64,000 bases of DNA from Clusia tigrina. Taxonomy: Eukaryota > Arthropoda > Insecta > Diptera > Clusiidae. Below the pieces are notes generated by a model. That model was not told the DNA's origin and ran no database searches. It was given only the letters and a program-made list of their open reading frames with translations. The position numbers and the translations under genes are program-made. Location of the stretch: NCBI GenBank assembly GCA_920105625.2, contig OV050030.1:194179887-194243886 (forward strand), given 5' to 3'. Of the stretch, positions 9,391 to 20,126 are shown in pieces. Every line of letters begins with the position of its first letter. The stretch's first letter is position 1.

Positions 9391-11878
9391 TTGCCAGCGA
9401 TTCCACTTGACCATGCATATTTTCAAAACGATTATTATGCCAAAATTGCAGCTATTTCATCAACATATCGGGATATGTTTGAGAGGCGCCTCGCGGAGCT
9501 GACTCAACACCCAGAAACTTCAAATGAGGAGAAGTTAGATAGTCCTCCTGCGGCCACAATAGATCATCAAGGGGCTACTGGTCACACGGCATATTCAGCA
9601 GGTACCAAACCGCAGCGAGACTCATCAACCAATCGTCGACTAAGCGAGTCTACGCGGTTAATTCGACGCCAAGCCGAAGTGATAAGGACACTACGGCGGC
9701 AACTAAATTCAATTATGGCCGAAACGGATCGACGCTCGAAACAGTTCCTTTCATTCAAAAAAGGCAACATACTACAACATTGGAACCATATCGAAGACAT
9801 CAACAATCAGCTATGGGAATTGGAGGCTGATCCTACTCTTGTGGGTTATGATACACACCCATATATAACCCTGGAAGAAGAAGTACAGTCCGTACTGGTG
9901 GTATTAAGTGAATGGGACGCAGAAGTTACATCAACACCGGTAGCAAACAATTCCTTAAATCTGCCCAAGATAACCTTGCCTAAATTCGATGGCAATTATT
10001 TGAATTGGAGACAATTTCATGACCTCTTTAATGAAATGATCCATAAACAGAAGATAGCGAACTGCCAGAAATTGTTCTACCTAAAGTCCAACTTAGTAGG
10101 AGAAGCCGAGCGCCTGATAAAACACCTCCCAGCCACAGACTACTTGACAGCTTGTAGCATTCTACAGGAGCGCTATGAGAATTCTAGGCTGCTGGTAAAT
10201 GCACTGCTAAGTAAACTTGTCAACCAACCTAATGTTGTAGCAGAAGAAGCCGACAGTTTAAAGCGTTTCCATGACACAACCCAAGAATGTGTATTGGGAT
10301 TACACAACATCGGAATTGACACTGGCACCTGTTATCCAATTCTATTGTTCATATGTATAAGGAAGTTAGACAAGGCTTCACACACACTGTATGAACAGTC
10401 GCTAGTTAAGCAACGGGAACTCCAATCATTCAAGGATTTCCTAAGCTTTCTGCAATCCTGCTTCCAAGCTCTAGAGGCTTCAGGAGGCAAATCAATCAGC
10501 AAAGCAAGTACACTACTTGCAACAAATACCGTCAATTGTCCGCTTTGTGGAAGTAATCATCCTCTCTACGCATGTAAGGACTTTGGCAAGTTGAACCCTG
10601 GCAAGCGGCTGCAACAAGTGAAACGTCATAATCTCTGCATCAACTGTCTCAAATCAGGGCACTCGCTCTCGAACTGCGATTCAAGTGGATGCCGGAAGTG
10701 CTCCAAAAAGCATAATACTATGCTACACTTTGAAGGAGCCATAACCCAACCCTCTCCAGCTTCATATACTAATAACTCGAGAATTCAACCTGGTCATACG
10801 AAAGATAAGACGTCAACTGCAAGTATCGACCAACACAGCGTATTAGCTACTCATGCTATTGCACGCACTAAGTATGTCGCACTGGGTACAGCAGTAGTGA
10901 AATTGATCGACCACTCAGGAGCCACTATCGAATGCCGAGCCTTACTAGATTCAGACTCCCAGCTAAATCTCATCACGGTGAAACTAGCTAATAGACTAGG
11001 ATTTAAAGGAAAGGCTGAGTTGTTAACAATAAAGGGCATCGAGCACGCCAATCAACAGTCACAAAGGCGTGTCAACACAAAAATAGCATCCCGAAAATGT
11101 AATTTCTCGGCCAATTTCGAGGCCTTCCTCCTACCACAAATAACTGTACCACAACCATCGATAGACATAGATACCACCAGCTGGGAAATACCACACAATA
11201 TTAAGTTTGCAGACCCAGCATTCAACACTCCAGGTCCTATTGACATTCTGTTGGGAGCAGATTTGTATCACGACATCCTTAGAATCGGACAAATTCGTTT
11301 GGGAAAGGGTTTGCCAAGATTACAAAACACCGTTTTTGGATGGATTGTGGCGGGCAAAATCGACAACCACTACCTTCATGAACTAACATGCGGAGTGCTG
11401 ACCAAGGTTCCCACACAAACACAGGAGGAAAGGACGTGCGAAGAGCACTTCAGCCAAACAGTGAAAAGAAATGCACTTGGAAGATTTGTCGTACAACTGT
11501 CTTTCAAACAAAAACCTGAAAGATTAGGACACTCTAAAGATCTAGCATTGAGGAGATTCACGTCATTGGAACGCAATTTCACCAAAGATCCCACATTGAA
11601 AGGAATGAATGCTGACTTTATGGCCGAATATCATCAACTTGGCCATATGAGTCTCATTAAGGAAGAAGAGATAAAATCCCCATCATACTTCCTACCACAT
11701 CATGGTAGCCTTAAGCCATCAAGCACAACCACCAAATTGAGAGTTGTTTTTGACGCATCAGCGAAGTCATCAACGAACCTTGCACTAAATGACGTGCTAG
11801 CCACTGGTCCAACAATTCAAGACGATCTATTCACCATATTACTGCGCTTTCGGTTGCCCAGATTCGTTTTCACCGCAA
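9391..11878 (+). pseudogene. gag, protease and N-terminal reverse transcriptase
   Basis: A continuous frame of about 829 codons, counted from 9391. That first codon is TTG and probably not the real start. Residues about 88-120 are rich in R, L and Q and could form a coiled coil. A DUF1759-like capsid region runs from residue 191 (LPKITLPKFDGNYLNW) to about 340. Zinc-finger motifs follow: CPLC at 383, a classic CCHC knuckle CINCLKSGHSLSNC at 416, and CRKC at 434. The A17-type aspartic protease motif is near residue 520, but reads ALLDSDSQ where the family has D-S/T-G, so the active-site glycine is replaced by aspartate. Reverse transcriptase begins near residue 740 and includes VFDAS (about 787). 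An extra A at 11877-11878 shifts the frame just before the first RT catalytic aspartate; the out-of-frame tail runs to a stop at 11955. Confidence 0.93.
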
Positions 11879-12600
11879 GATATAGAAAAGATGTACCGTC
11901 AGATCCTAATCAACGGCCAGGATCGAAATCTTCAATTAATTGCTTGGAGAACTGAACCTACTTTACCAATTCAGTTCTATAAGCTAAATACAGTAACATA
12001 TGGAACAACATCAGCACCTTATTTGGCTACAAAATGCTTGCAACAACTCGCCAAAGATGAATGGATCAACCATCCAGTCGCTACCACAATCCTTCAAAGG
12101 GATTTCTTTGTGGATGATGTCATGACAGGATGCAATAGCCTAACAGAAGCCATTTTTGCTCAAACTCAACTCCAGCAACTACTCGCCAAAGGTGGCTTCA
12201 AACTGAGAAAATGGTGCGCCAATCATCACAAACTGCTGCAGGAGATACCAATGGCAGATCGAGCAATGCAGTTTGACTTCGATATAGACTCCGACGACCA
12301 TATTAAAACACTAGGATTGTTATGGATTCCAGTAAATGATAGCCTCCGGGTCAAAACAAATTGTATCGATACAACAAGGATTACTAAAAGGATTTTATCC
12401 TCGGACATTTCGCGTCTTTTTGATCCCCTTGGGTTTATGGGACCAGTAGTCGTATCGGCAAAACTATTTCTGCAGCAACTTTGGACATTGAAGCTAGATT
12501 GGGATGCAGCATTACCAATGGACCTACACACACGATGGCTCCGTTTTCGAGATGAACTAACTGAATTGGACAAAATTGATGTACAAAACATGTTTTTGGG
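11879..12600 (+). pseudogene. Reverse transcriptase palm and thumb segment
   Basis: Coding resumes in frame 2 directly at the frameshift, starting with the codon for the first catalytic aspartate (11879-11881) and KMYRQ. The active-site box reads FFVDDVMTG, with the two aspartates at 12113-12118; FVDD rather than YVDD is acceptable in this family. KLRKWCANH and RLFDPLGFMGP, typical of the BEL/Pao RT thumb and connection, follow. All RT catalytic residues are present, but they are split over two frames. The open frame runs to 12703, but its last ~100 bases no longer look like RT: a second shift (loss of 1 base or gain of 2) lies at about 12570-12615, near runs of T and A. Confidence 0.9.
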
Positions 12601-12606
12601 AAACAC

Positions 12607-13062
12607 GTGCCGAAATTTTTTCAGATACATGCCTTCGCTGATGCTTCTGAACGGGCGTACGGAGGTGCAGTTTACATTCGTTCAGTTACCGAGGACAACG
12701 TAGTACTTGTACAACTACTTTGTGCCAAATCCAAGGTTGCACCAGTCAAGCCTACCACTATTCCGAGACTAGAACTTTGTGCGGCTATGTTGACGGCTGA
12801 GCTAGTAAATCGAGTAAAAAAAGAACAAAAATTGCGAGAGACTCCTACGTTCTTCTGGTCAGACTCTGAAATTGTACTAGCATGGATCAATTCCACATCG
12901 TCATCCTATCAAACCTTCGTTGCCAACCGTATAGCAACCATACAAAACCTCAGCTTACCTCAACAATGGCGACACGTCAGATCGAAAGAACATCCAGCCG
13001 ATATTCTATCACGTGGAATTACTCCATCAAAATTGAAGAACTGCACGTTATGTTGTCTGTGC
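12607..13062 (+). pseudogene. RNase H domain
   Basis: Frame 1. FADASERAYGG carries the first catalytic aspartate at 12640-12642. PRLELCAA (glutamate), FFWSDSEIVLAWI (aspartate) and HPADILSRG (aspartate) complete the usual D-E-D-D set of retroelement RNase H in the right order. The domain degrades the RNA strand of the RNA-DNA hybrid during reverse transcription. After ITPSKLKNC the frame loses similarity; a third shift lies near 13050-13068, and the remaining open codons to 13116 are out of phase. No start codon is expected because this was part of one polyprotein. Confidence 0.88.
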
Positions 13063-13067
13063 CATAA

Positions 13068-13785
13068 AAGCCTGAATCTGACTGCAATGAAGAACGGAAA
13101 ACAACGGTTACAGTAAACGTGACCCAATCATGCGGAGACCACTTCATAAACAACATCAACCATAGGAACTCATTTCCTAAACTCCAAAGGATCACAGCCT
13201 ATGTAGCACGCTTTATTCAACACAGTCGCAATCCTAATCACAAGAAGCGTTCCCCATTAACCTGCGAAGAGCTCGAAGAGGGATTGCACATCATAATTAG
13301 AGCCACGCAGTAAGCTGAATTTGCACCACAATGGAAGCATCTGAAATCCTTCAAATAACTTCACAAATCCAGTGATCTTTTAAGTTTATCACCATTTCTC
13401 GACGAAAACAACATAATTCGAGTAGGTGGCCGACTGGAAGCCTCATCCCTTTCATACGATGCAAAACACCCGATGTTACTACCCGCATCTCATCCATTCA
13501 CGAAACTTTTGATGGAGGACATTCATCGAAAAAACCGGCATATCAGACCACAAGGACTTTTTGCGACTACACGACAACGTTTCTGGCCGGTAAAAGGGAA
13601 AACTCTGGCACGAACGACTGTGCAAAATTGCATCACATGCTACATAAACAAGCCAAAACTCCTAACTCAAATCATGGGCAATCTACCTGCGAATCGCGTA
13701 GAACCTGCTAGGCCATTCATCAACTCTGGTGTAGACTTCTGGGGACCCGTCTGCACACTATCGCCTAAGAGGAAAGCGTCCTCAG
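13068..13785 (+). pseudogene. RNase H-integrase linker, H2C2 zinc motif and first integrase aspartate
   Basis: Frame 3. It begins after a TAA at 13065 and continues through SFPKLQRITAYVARF, then two in-frame stops, TAA at 13311-13313 and TAA at 13356-13358, each one substitution away from a sense codon. The same frame goes on with IIRVGGRLEAS, the H2C2 motif (IHRKNRHIRPQG, then CITC) and the integrase core entry GVDFWGP, whose aspartate is at 13734-13736. A fourth frameshift (gain of 1 or loss of 2 bases) lies at about 13775-13786. The linker before the zinc motif is characteristic of BEL/Pao and Pao-like pol. Confidence 0.88.
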
Positions 13786-14450
13786 AAAACCTATGTTGCG
13801 GTATTTATCTGCTTCACTACGAAAGCAGTACACATAGAAATGGTAACTGACTTAACTAGCGAAGCCTTCATTGGAGCTCTGACGCGATTCATGGGTAGAC
13901 GCGGCAACTGCAGAAACTTATATTGCGACAACGCCACAAACTTTGTAGGTGCCAAGAACAAACTTTCAGAGCTCACCGAGTCAATATTCTCGACAGGGGG
14001 CCAAGAAAAAATAAAAAATTCCTGTAACTACAAAGGAATCAACTTCCACTTCATTCTTCCCCGCGCTCCTCATTTCGGAGGCTTATGGGAGGTAGCTGTC
14101 AAATCGGCCAAACACCTTCTTCAACGCAGTCTCAATACCGCGTCCCTCACATATGAAGAACTGGAGACACTCATAATTGATGTCGAAGCCATACTTAATT
14201 CGCGGCCTATCACCCCCATTTCAACTGACTCTAGAGACCTCGCGGCATTAACTCCGGGACACTTGCTAATCGCAGAACCCATGACAGCCTCCATTGACAC
14301 CGCGGCAGCAGCTTGCAAAGTTTCTTTGGGGAAACGCTGGCAACTAATCAACAGCATCAATCAGGAATTCTGGCACAGATGGACTAAGGAATACCTGAAT
14401 GAATTGCAACAGAAAACAAAATGGAAACAACCCCAGAAGAATATTGAACC
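13786..14450 (+). pseudogene. Integrase catalytic core, truncated C-terminus
   Basis: Frame 1. YVAVFICFTTKAVHIEM is followed by EAFIGAL. The second catalytic aspartate is in YCDNATNF (13927-13929) and the catalytic glutamate is in GGLWEVAVKSAK (14089-14091), so the DDE triad is complete across the two frames. LNSRPITP and LTPGHLLI match the integrase tail, and FWHRWTKEYLNELQQ starts a DUF5641-like C-terminal part. That part is cut at the junction with satellite, losing most of the domain and everything 3' of it. The frame stays open into the satellite and stops at 14496. Confidence 0.9.
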
Positions 14451-14500
14451 GTCGGCGTCTCAGTCGGTGTCGCAGCCTCTGTCAGCATCTCTTTAGGCGT
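14440..14500 (+). other. 3' breakpoint between integrase and satellite
   Basis: Element sequence ends at 14450 (aatattgaacc) and satellite starts at 14451 with gtcggcgtctcagtcgg. The left flank breaks after ctctatgcc (or cct). So the satellite unit is interrupted at two different phases, and about 20-25 bp of it (tatatctacccctatctgcc region) are missing between the flanks. This fits a deletion or unequal exchange that removed the element's 3' end, not a simple insertion. Confidence 0.8.
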
Positions 14501-14659
14501 CTCAGTAGCTGCCGCTGTCGATTGGGGGTCTGCTGCCTTCTCTATGCCTATATCTACCCCTATCCGCCCCAGTCGGCGTCTCAGTCGGCGTCTCAGTCGG
14601 CGTCGCAGCCTCTGTCAGCGTCTCTGTAGGCGTTTCAGTAGCTGCCGCGGTTGATTGGG

Positions 14660-14830
14660 GGTCTGCTGCTTTCCCTATATCTACTCCTGTCGGCGTCTCA
14701 GTCGGCGTCTCAGTCGGCGTCGCAGCCTCTGTCAGCGTGTCTGTAGGCGTTTCAGTAGCTGCCGCGGTCAATTGGGGGTCTGCTGCTTTCCCTATATCTA
14801 CTCCTGTCTGCCTCAGTCGGCGTCTCAGTC
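14660..14830. repeat. Variant short units with ctttccctatatctactcctgt
   Basis: Two consecutive units lack tatgcc and carry gctgctttccctatatctactcc; the first also lacks the tgcctcag part and goes straight to cggcgtctc. The same variant recurs at 19306-19460 (offset 4642 bp from 14671) and near 21810. It marks a higher-order unit, and it suggests that the sequence next to the retroelement's 3' end was copied from, or to, the 19-kb region. Confidence 0.85.
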
Positions 14831-17800
14831 GGCGTCGCAGCCTCTGTCAGCGTCTATCTACGCGTCTCAGACGATGCCGCTGTTGATTGGGGGGTCTGCT
14901 GCCTTCTCTATGCCTGTATCTACGCCTATTTGCCTCAGTCGGCGCCTCAGTCCTCGTCGCTGTAGGCGTCCCAGGCGGTGTCGATTGGGGGGGGTCTGCT
15001 ACCTTCTCTATGCCTATATCTACCCCTATCTGCCTCAGTCGGCATCGCAGCCTCTCTCAGCGTCTCTGTAGGCGTCTCAGTAGCAGTCACTGCCGCTGTC
15101 GAGTGGGGGGTCTGCTGCCTTCTCTATGCCTATAACTACCCCTATCTGCCTCAGTCGGCGTCTCAGTCGGCTTCGCAGCCTCTTTCAGCGTCTCTGTAGG
15201 CGTCTCAGTCATTGCCGCTGTCGATTGGTGGGTCTGATGCCTTCTCTATGCCCATATCTTCCCCTATCTGCCTCAGATGGCGTCTCAGTCGGCGTCGCAG
15301 CCTCTGTCAGCGTCTCTGTAGGCGTCTCAGTCGCTGCCGTTGTCGATTGGGGGGGTCTGCTGCCTGCTTTATGCCTATATCTACCCCTATCTGCCTCAGT
15401 CGGCGTCTCAGTCGGCGTCGCAGCCTCTTTCAGCTGTCTCCGCTGCCGATTAGGGGTCTGCTGCTTTCTTTATGCCTATATCTACTCCTGTCTGCCTCAG
15501 TCGGCGTTTCAGTCGGCGTCGCAGCCTCTGTCAGCGTCTTTGGAGGCGTCTCAGTCGCTGCCGCTGTCGATTGGGGGTGTCTGCTGCGGTCTCTATGCCT
15601 ATATCCACCCCTATCTGCTTCCGTTGGCGTCTCAGTCGGCGTCGCAGCCTCTGTCAGCATCTCTGTAGGCGTCTCAGTTGCTGCCGCTGTCGATTGGGGG
15701 TCTGCTGCCTTCTCGATGCCTATATCTACCCCTATCCGCCACAGTCGGCGTCTCAGTCGGCGTCTCAGTCGGCGTCGCAGCCTCTGTCAGCGTCTCAGTA
15801 GCTGCCGCTGTAGATTGGGTGGTCTGCTGCCTTCTCTATGCCAATATCTACCCCAATCTGCCTCAGTCGGCGTCTCAGCCGGCGTCTCAGTTGATTCCGC
15901 TGTCGAGTGGGGGGTCTGCTGCCTTCTCTATGCCTATATCTACCCCTGTCTGCATCAGCCGGCGTCTCAGTCGACGTCTCAGTCGGCGTCGCAGCCACTG
16001 TCAGCGACTTTGTATGCGTCTCAGTAGCTGCCGCTGCCGATTAGGGGTCTGCTGCTTTCTTTATGCCTATATCTACTCCTGTCTGCCTCAGTCGGCGTTT
16101 CAGTCGGCGTCGCAGCCTCTGTCAGCGTTTCTCTACGCGTCTCAGGCGATGCCGCTGTCGATTGGGGTGTCTGCCGCCTTCTCTATGCCTGTATCTACGC
16201 CTATCTGCCTCAGTTGGGGTCTCAGTCGGCATCTCAGCCTCTGTCAGCGTCTCTGTAGGCGTCTCAGTGGCTGCCGCTGTCGATTGGGGGGGTCTGCTGC
16301 CTTCTCTATGCCTATATCTACCCCTATCTTCCTCAGACGGCGTCTCAGTCGGCGCCGCAGCCTCTCTCAGCGTCTCTATAGGCGTCTCAGTCATTGCCGC
16401 TGTCGATTGAGGGGTCGGCTGCCTTCTCTATGCCTATATCTTCCCCTATCTGCTTCAGTTGGGGTCTCAGTCGGCGTCGCAGCCTCTGTAAGCGTCTCTG
16501 TAGGCGTCTCAGTCGCTGCCGCTGTGGATTGAGAGGTCTGCTGCTTTCTCTATGCTTATATCTACCCCTGTCTGCCTCAGTCGGAGTCTCAGTCGGCGTC
16601 GCAGCCTCTGTCAGCGTCTCTGTAGGCGTCTCAGTCGCTGCCGCTGTCGATTGGGGGTCTGCTGCCTTCTCTATGCCTATATCTACCCCTATCTTCCTCA
16701 GACGGCGTCTCAGTCGGCGCCGCAGCCTCTCTCAGCGTCTCTATAGGCGTCTCAGTCATTGCCGCTGTCGATTGAGGGGTCGGCTGCCTTCTCTATGCCT
16801 ATATCTTCCCCTATCTGCTTCCGTCGGCGTCTCAGTCGGCGTCGCAGCCTCTGTCAGCATCTCTGTAGGCGTCTCAGTTGCTGCCGCTGTCGATTGGGGG
16901 TCTGCTGCCTTCTCGATGCCTATATCTACCCCTATCCGCCCCAGTCGGCGTCTCAGTCGGCGTCGCAGCCTCTGTCAGCGTCTCAGTAGCTGCCGCTGTA
17001 GATTGGGGGGTTTGCTGCCTTCTCTATGCCTATATGTTCCCCTATCAGCCTCAGTCGGCGTCGCAACCTCTGTCAGCACCTCTCTAGGCGTCGCAGTCGC
17101 TGCCGCAGTCGATTGGCGGGTCTGCTGCCATCTCTATGCCGATATCTACCCCTATCTGCCGCAGTCGGCATCGCAGCCTCTGTCAGCGTCTCTGTAGGCG
17201 TCTCAGTAGCAGTCACTGCCGCTGTCGAGTGGGGGGTCTGCTGCCTTCTCTATGCCTATAACTACCCCTATCTGCCTCAGTCGGCGTCTCAGTCGGCTTC
17301 GCAGCCTCTTTCAGCGTCTCTGTAGGCGTCTCAGTCATTGCCGCTGTCGATTGGGGGGTCTGCTGCCTTCTCTATGCCTATATCTTCCCCTATCTGCCTC
17401 AGATGGCATCTCAGTCGGCGTCGCAGCCTCTGTCAGCGTCTCTGTAGGCGTCTCAGTCGCTGCCGTTGTCGATTGGGGGGGTCTGCTGCCTGCTTTATGC
17501 CTATATCTACCCCTATCTGCCTCAGTCGGCGTCTCAGTCGGCGTCGCAGCCTCTGTCAGCGTCTCTGTAGGCGTCTCAGTCGCTGCCGCTGTCGATTGGG
17601 GTGGTCTGCTGCTTTCTCTATGCAAATATCTACCCCTATCTGCCTCAGTCGGCGTCTCAGTCGGCGTCGCAGCCTCTGTCAGCATCTCTGTACGCGTCTC
17701 AGTCGCTGCCGCTGTCGATTGGGGGGTCTGCTGCCTTCTCTATGCCTGTATCTACCCCTACCTGCTTCAGTCGGCGTCTCAGTCGGCGCCGCAGCCTCTG

Positions 17801-20072
17801 TCAGCGTTTCTGTACGCGTCTCAGGCGATGCCGCTATCGATTGGGGGGTCTGCTGCCTTCTCTATGCCTACATCTACCCCTATCTGCCTCAGTCGGCGTC
17901 TCAGCCGGCGTCTCAGCCGGCGTCTCAGCCGGCGTCTCAGTTGATTCCGCTGTCGATTGGGGGGGCTGCTGCCGTCTCTATGTCTATATCTACCCCTATC
18001 TGCCTCAGTCGGCGTCTCAGTCGGCGTCGCAGCCTCTGTCAGCATCTCTGTACGCGTCTCAGGCGATGCCGCTATCGATTGGGGGGTCTGCTGCTTTCTC
18101 TATGCTTATATCTACCCCTATCTTCCTCAGTCGGCGTCTCAGTCGGCGCCGCAGCCTCTTTCAGCGTGTCTATAGGCGTCTCAGTCATTGCCGCTGTCGA
18201 TTGAGGGGTCTGCTGCCTTCTCTATGCCTATATCTTCCCCTATCCGCCCCAGTCGGCGTCTCAGTCGGCGTCTTAGTCGGCGTCGCAGCCTCTGTCAGCG
18301 TCTCTGTACGCGTCTCAGGCGATGCCGCTGTCGATTGGGGGGTCTGCTGCCTTCTCTATGCCTGTATCTACGCCTATCTGCCTCAGTCGGCGTCTCAGTC
18401 GACGTCTCAGTCGGCGTCGCAGCCACTGTCAGCGACTTTGTATGCGTCTCAGTAGCTGCCGCTGCCGATTAGGGGTCTGCTGCTTTCTTTATGCCTATAT
18501 CTACTCCTGTCTGCCCCAGTCGGTGTTTCAGTCGGCGTCGCAGCCTCTGTCAGCGTTTCTGTACGCGTCTCAGGCGATGCCGCTGTCGATTGGGGGGTCT
18601 GCTGCCTTCTCTATGCTTATATCTACCCGTGTCTTCCTCAGTCGGCGTCTCAGTCGGCGCCGCAGCCTCTTTCAGCGTCTCTATAGGCGTCTCAGTCATT
18701 GCCGCTGTCGATTGAGGGGTCTGCTGCCTTCTCTATGCCTATATCTTCCCCTATCTGCTTCAGTTGGGGTCTCAGTCGGCGTCGCAGCCTCTGTAAGCGT
18801 CTCTGTAGGCGTCTCAGTCGCTGCCGCTGTGGATTGGGAGGTCTGCTGCTTTCTCTATGCTTATATCTACCCGTGTCTTCCTCAGTCGGCGTCGCAGCCT
18901 CTGTCAGCTTCTCAGTAGCTGCCGCTGTAGATTGGGGGGTCTGCTGCCTTCTCTATGCCTATATCTTCCCCTATCCGCCTCAGTCGGCGTTGCAACCTCT
19001 GTCAGCGTCTCAGTCGCTGCCGCTGTGGATTGGGAGGTCTGCTGCTTTCTCTATGCTTATATCTACCCCTGTCTGCCTCAGTCGGAGTCTCAGTCGGCGT
19101 CGCAGCCTCTGTCAGCGTCTCTGTAGGCGTCTCAGTCGCTGCCGCTGTCGATTGGGGGTCTGCTGCCTTCTCTATGCCTATATCTACCCCTATCCGCCCC
19201 AGTCGGCGTCTCAGTCGGCGTCTCAGTCGGCGTCTCAGTCGGCGACGCAGCCTCTGTCAGCGTCTCTGTAGGCGTTTCAGTACCTGCCGCGGTCGATTGG
19301 GGGTCTGCTGCTTTCCCTATATCTACTCCTGTCGGCGTCTCAGTCGGCGTCTCAGTCGGCGTCTCAGTCGGCGTCGCAGCCTCTGTCAGCGTCTCTGTAG
19401 GCGTTTCAGTAGCTGCCGCGGTCAATTGGGGGTCTGCTGCTTTCCCTATATCTACTCCTGTCTGCCTCAGTCGGCGTCTCAGTCGGCGTCGCAGCCTCTG
19501 TCACCGTCTATCTACGCGTCTCAGACGATGCCGCTGTTGATTGGGGGGCTGCTGCCTTCTCTATGCCTGTATATACGCCTATCTGCCTCAGTCGGCGTCT
19601 CAGTCCTCGTCGCTGTAGGCGTCTCAGGCGGTGTCGATTGGGGGGGTCTGCTGCCTTCTCTATGCTTATATGTACCCCTATCTGCCTCAGTTGGCATCGC
19701 AGCCTCTGTCAGCGTCTCTGTAGGCGTCTAAGTAGCAGTCACTGCCGCTGTCGAGTGGGGGGTCTGCTGCCTTCTCTATGCCTATAACTACCCCTATCTG
19801 TCTCAGTCGGCGTCTCAGTCGGCTTCGAAGCCTCTTTCAGCGTCTCTGTAGGCGTCTCAGACATTGCCGCTGTCGATTGGGGGGTCTGCTGCCTTCTCTA
19901 TGCCTATATCTTCCCCTATCTGCCTCAGATGGCGTCTCAGTCGGCGTCGCAGCCTCTGTTAGCGTCTCTGTAGGCGTCTCAGTCGCTGCCGTTGTCGATT
20001 GGGGGGGTCTGCTGCCTGCTTTATGCCTATATCTACCCCTATCTGCCTCAGTCGGCGTCTCAGTCGGCGTCG

Positions 20073-20126
20073 CAGCCTCAGTCGGCGTCGCAGCCTCAGT
20101 CGGCGTCGCAGCCTCAGTCGGCGTCT
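20073..20126. repeat. 18-bp sub-repeat triplication
   Basis: Three consecutive copies of cagcctcagtcggcgtcg, the last ending tct. This is a hybrid of the 12-mer with the neighbouring cagcct element. Two-copy versions occur at about 22190, 22325 and 25005, so this unit type has its own growth mode. Confidence 0.9.

Larger units (their letters stand above)
8650..14450 (+). mobile_element. Degraded BEL/Pao LTR retrotransposon lacking its 3' LTR
   Basis: In order: a 5' LTR, a primer binding site, gag (DUF1759-type domain and zinc knuckles), an aspartic protease, reverse transcriptase, RNase H, an H2C2 zinc motif, and an integrase core. The protease-RT-RNase H-integrase order, the DUF1759 gag and the ggtgaccccgacgtg primer site are characteristic of BEL/Pao rather than Gypsy or Copia. 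The right end breaks inside the integrase C-terminal region (start of a DUF5641-like part) directly into satellite, with no 3' LTR. Base composition shifts sharply from GC-rich satellite to AT-rich at 8650 and back at 14451. A target-site duplication cannot be checked because the 3' end is missing. Confidence 0.95.

Noticed and set aside
9391..9393. TTG at 9391 as the Gag start
   Set aside because: It is not ATG, and the coding signal runs upstream of it in the same frame; it is simply the first alternative start after a stop.
14451..14650. A hidden 3' LTR after integrase
   Set aside because: Satellite units begin at once at 14451, and nothing there or later resembles 8650-9170.
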